From assembly GCA_046328505.1 (NCBI GenBank), contig JAXLWL010000004.1, positions 124,001 to 188,000 on the forward strand: 64,000 bases of DNA, given 5' to 3'. Of the stretch, positions 61,656 to 64,000 are shown one piece after another; the stretch's first letter is position 1, and each line of letters starts with the position of its first letter. The stretch comes from JBDHWG01 sp046328505 (GTDB taxonomy: Bacteria > Chloroflexota > Anaerolineae > Epilineales > JAHCIE01). The position numbers and the translations under genes were made by a program. The notes under the pieces are model-generated. The model was not told the origin of the DNA. It searched no databases and saw only the letters and a program-made list of their open reading frames with translations.

Positions 61656-62342
61656 ATGAGAGGCTTTCGCGTGTCCTCGCGCAGGCGTATCGAGCCGGCT
61701 CATGACCTGGCGCACACGGACCTGGGTCTCGAGCGGCTCATCTTCTTCAGCGATGCGGTCATGGCTATCGCCATCACACTCCTGGCGATTGACTTGCGCG
61801 TGCCGGAGGTCGTCGGTCTTGCCACGTCGCCGGAGCTTGTCGCGCGCCTGGTTGACATGTGGCCGCGCTTCCTGAGCTTTATTGTGAGCTTCGGCGTGGT
61901 CGCCGTCTACTGGTCCTCGCATCACCGTCACTTCGGCCTCATTCAGCGCTATGACGGCCGGCTCATCCTGTTGAACATGCTGTTCTTGCTGTGCATCACG
62001 TGCATGCCGTTCATCGCGGGCTTCCTGGGGCTGTATCCCTACCTGGCTATAAGCCTGATGGTCTACGCGGGCGCCGTGGCCCTGACCGGGTTTGCCATGG
62101 GCGGGATCTGGTGGTACGCCTCGCGCAATCACCGCCTGGTCGATCCGAACCTTGACGGCCAGTTCATTCGGAGCCGCACTATCCTTGCCTTCATTGGGCC
62201 GACGATGTTCCTCGTGTCGATTCCCGCGGCTCTCATCAGCCCGACGTTGGCAATTGCCGTCTGGTGCGCGTCGCCGCTCGTGTCGGTGGCCGTGCTGCGC
62301 CGGCTCAACCGCAAACCCATCCGGCGCCAGGCCACACACTAA
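61656..62342 (+). CDS. TMEM175-type potassium channel (DUF1211)
   Basis: 228 residues, six predicted helices. RLIFFSDAVMAIAITLLAIDLRVP holds the FSD...A..TLL filter motif of TMEM175 in the first helix; YWSSHHRHFGLIQRYDGRLILLNMLFLL is the conserved middle. Forms K+-leak channels in bacteria. The stop codon TAA is part of the terminator hairpin stem. Confidence 0.88.
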   Translation: MRGFRVSSRRRIEPAHDLAHTDLGLERLIFFSDAVMAIAITLLAIDLRVPEVVGLATSPELVARLVDMWPRFLSFIVSFGVVAVYWSSHHRHFGLIQRYDGRLILLNMLFLLCITCMPFIAGFLGLYPYLAISLMVYAGAVALTGFAMGGIWWYASRNHRLVDPNLDGQFIRSRTILAFIGPTMFLVSIPAALISPTLAIAVWCASPLVSVAVLRRLNRKPIRRQATH

Positions 62343-62369
62343 AGGCCATCCCGGTGGGGGATGGCCTTT
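62341..62369 (+). terminator. Terminator overlapping the TMEM175 stop codon
   Basis: AAAGGCCATCCC and GGGATGGCCTTT, a perfect 12-bp stem with a 5-nt loop, followed by GTCTGC. It begins in the TAA stop. Confidence 0.7.
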
Positions 62370-62411
62370 GTCTGCAGCGAAGATTTAGTGGTGCTTGGAG
62401 AGCATCCGGCT

Positions 62412-62530
62412 GTCATTGCGAGGACGACGACAGGAGGACGAAGCAATCTCCCGGTTGCCGGAAGCTAAGCCGTAACTGCTTAGGCCGTCTCTAGCCGGGG
62501 CCAAAGACGGCTTCGCTTCGTTCGCACTGA
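62412..62530. repeat. Diverged GTCATTGCGAGG repeat
   Basis: GTCATTGCGAGGACGACGACAGGAGGACGAAGCAATCTC, a variable middle and a weak inverted arm (GGCTTCGCTTCGTTCGCACTGATGA). Lies between the converging TMEM175 and desaturase genes. Confidence 0.65.
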
Positions 62531-62540
62531 TGATACGCCG

Positions 62541-63617
62541 CTACGGTTGTGCAGGCTGTGGCGTCAGCTTCTTCTGGCGCTGCTTGAGCTCGCGGAACGA
62601 GATAAGCTCGTGCCGCTCTTCGTCCCAGAGCGTCAGCGACATCATCTTGAGGCTGGTAGGAATCGTCAAAACGGTCGCTTCCTGGAACATCGGGTTCTCG
62701 TCGTGACACTGTTCGAGCTTGTAGTTGGGAATGCGCGGGCTGAGATGGTGGATATGGTGGAAGCCGATGTTGCCGGTGAACCACTGCAGGACGCGCGGTA
62801 GCTTGTAATACGAAGCCCCTTGGAGCGCGGCCAGGCCGAAATCCCACTTGTCCTCGTGCTCCCACTCGACGCCTTCGAACTGATGCTGGACGTAGAACAG
62901 CCACATGCCCGCCCCGGCGGCGAAGAACATGACTGTCAGGACGGTGATGGCTAGCGCCTGCCATCCGACCAGATAGGCGAGCGCCCCGTAGAAGATGAGG
63001 AGGGCCAGATCCGTCCACCAGACGGTGTTCGCGACCTTCTTCATGGCCGGTTGACTGTAGCCTGGGAAGCGGTGCACCACGACAAACATGATCGTAGGCG
63101 CGATCAGGAACAGGATGACTGGGTTGCGGTACAGGCGATACTTGAGCCTGCCCCACCAGCCTTGCGCGACGTACTCATTCACGGTCATGACGTAGATGTC
63201 GCCGATGCCGCGATGCTCCAGGTTGTTGGCGTGCGCGTGGTGGATGGAGTGGCTGCGCTGCCAGTAGTGATACGGCGTCAGGGTGAACAGGCTGCAAATC
63301 ATGCCCACGCTGTCGTTCATCTTGCGCGAGCGGAAGAACGAGCCGTGGCCGCAATCGTGCTGAATGATGAACAAGCGCACGAGGAACCCCGCCGTTGGTA
63401 TGGCGAGGATCACCGTTAGCCAGTATCCGATGTTGAGGCTATAGACCGTCAGGGCGGCCATGACAAGAAATGCGGCGAGTGTGACGCAAAACTGTTGAAT
63501 GCTCGCCGTCATATCGGGTTTCTGATACTTGGCTACGAGACTCTTCCAGGGCGGTGGTTTGGCAGGGGTAGCCGATGGGTTCTTCTTTGGGGCGGCGCGT
63601 GTGGGGGTTGTCTCCAT
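62541..63617 (-). CDS. Membrane fatty-acid desaturase
   Basis: 358 residues with four hydrophobic spans. The three His boxes are HDCGH (about 89), HSIHH (about 124) and HHIHH (about 292), the di-iron site of acyl-lipid desaturases; the order resembles delta-12 (DesA/FadA-like) enzymes. Introduces double bonds into membrane lipids. The N-terminus is Pro/Ala/Lys-rich. GGAGAAA precedes the ATG. Confidence 0.9.
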   Translation of the reverse strand: METTPTRAAPKKNPSATPAKPPPWKSLVAKYQKPDMTASIQQFCVTLAAFLVMAALTVYSLNIGYWLTVILAIPTAGFLVRLFIIQHDCGHGSFFRSRKMNDSVGMICSLFTLTPYHYWQRSHSIHHAHANNLEHRGIGDIYVMTVNEYVAQGWWGRLKYRLYRNPVILFLIAPTIMFVVVHRFPGYSQPAMKKVANTVWWTDLALLIFYGALAYLVGWQALAITVLTVMFFAAGAGMWLFYVQHQFEGVEWEHEDKWDFGLAALQGASYYKLPRVLQWFTGNIGFHHIHHLSPRIPNYKLEQCHDENPMFQEATVLTIPTSLKMMSLTLWDEERHELISFRELKQRQKKLTPQPAQP

Positions 63618-63720
63618 CCATTTTCTCCTTCAACGGTGTTGTGAGTGCGCGAAGTATAGAGCATCATTGGCGAAAGGTAAACTTCACGAAACGTTCCTGT
63701 TGGCAAGGGGGCCACGACGT

Positions 63721-64000
63721 ATGCTGGTTCTAGGCCTGGACTTCGGCGGAACGAAACTGGCCGCCGGCGTGTGGCGCGTAGGAAGCGCCCAGCTACTGGC
63801 GACGCGCCGTCGCCCGACAGACGTGGCGGCGGGCGCGGAGGGCGACCTGGCCGCGATGCTGGATATGAGCCGCGACTTGCTCGCCAGCGTTGGCGGCGCG
63901 GAGGAACTTTCCGCGGTCGGCGTCTGCTTTGGCGGCCAGGTGGATGCGGCGCGCGGCGTCGTCATCGTCCAGATGCACGTGCCGGGCTGGGAGATGTTCC
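63721..64000 (+). CDS. ROK-family sugar kinase, 3'-truncated by the window
   Basis: The first 93 residues are visible. VLGLDFGGTKLAAGVW is the N-terminal ATP/phosphate loop of ROK kinases, and VGVCFGGQVDAARGVV the following strand-turn. Glucokinase-like or N-acyl-sugar kinase; the zinc motif and substrate residues lie beyond the window. ATG start is preceded by AAGGGGG. Confidence 0.85.
   Translation, partial: MLVLGLDFGGTKLAAGVWRVGSAQLLATRRRPTDVAAGAEGDLAAMLDMSRDLLASVGGAEELSAVGVCFGGQVDAARGVVIVQMHVPGWEMF

Overview
The window is about 64 kb of GC-rich bacterial chromosome (very roughly 60-65% GC by eye) and looks like Chloroflexota. The best lineage hints are an exported Thr/Pro-rich protein with GQPDAG and YTLIGGFW motifs and an IFLPLLER tail, a type common in that phylum, and lysine made by the LysW carrier-protein route known from Thermus, Deinococcus, Sulfolobus and relatives. 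The genus cannot be read from the sequence. I saw no rRNA, tRNA, CRISPR or prophage.

Layout. (1) 1-3550: partial MFS exporter, then feoA and feoB on the minus strand. (2) 3757-19982: a nearly complete LysW-dependent alpha-aminoadipate lysine operon: homocitrate synthase, LysT/LysU, homoisocitrate dehydrogenase, a LysE-type exporter, the 58-residue carrier LysW, LysX, LysY, LysZ, LysJ and LysK. Only the aminotransferase LysN was not found. The operon has a consensus promoter, a possible lysine-codon leader peptide and two tandem terminator hairpins before the first gene. An opposing tnaA-monooxygenase-acetyltransferase operon splits it. (3) 20351-29231: a UPF0114 membrane protein, a small ORF between strong hairpins, a CheB esterase, a CheB-CheR-PAS-histidine kinase fusion, a divergent BTAD regulator, CorA and an exported protein. 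(4) 30046-34354: two exported surface proteins and two CPBP membrane proteases. (5) 34384-39545 (minus): alditol oxidase, DinB-like protein, HAD phosphatase, SHMT-like enzyme, small ORF, and a MntA/HepT toxin-antitoxin pair. (6) 39716-49001: exported protein, SulP transporter, large secreted GH15 glucodextranase, riboflavin genes and a GH25 lysozyme. (7) 49200-55601: alpha/beta hydrolase, GAPDH, an internally deleted reductase, a SulP-STAS-cNMP transporter and an SMP-30 lactonase. (8) 55715-60470: intact comM with two extra partial copies of its 3' end, which bracket a propeller-like gene plus a MITE-like element, and a DUF3368/UPF0175 toxin-antitoxin pair. (9) 60607-64000: PNPOx-like protein, acetyltransferase, TMEM175-type channel, fatty-acid desaturase and the start of a ROK kinase.

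A composite palindromic repeat built on GTCATTGCGAGC...GAAGCAATC occupies many intergenic gaps. The most interesting items are the lysine-operon leader, the comM 3'-end cassettes and the repeat family.
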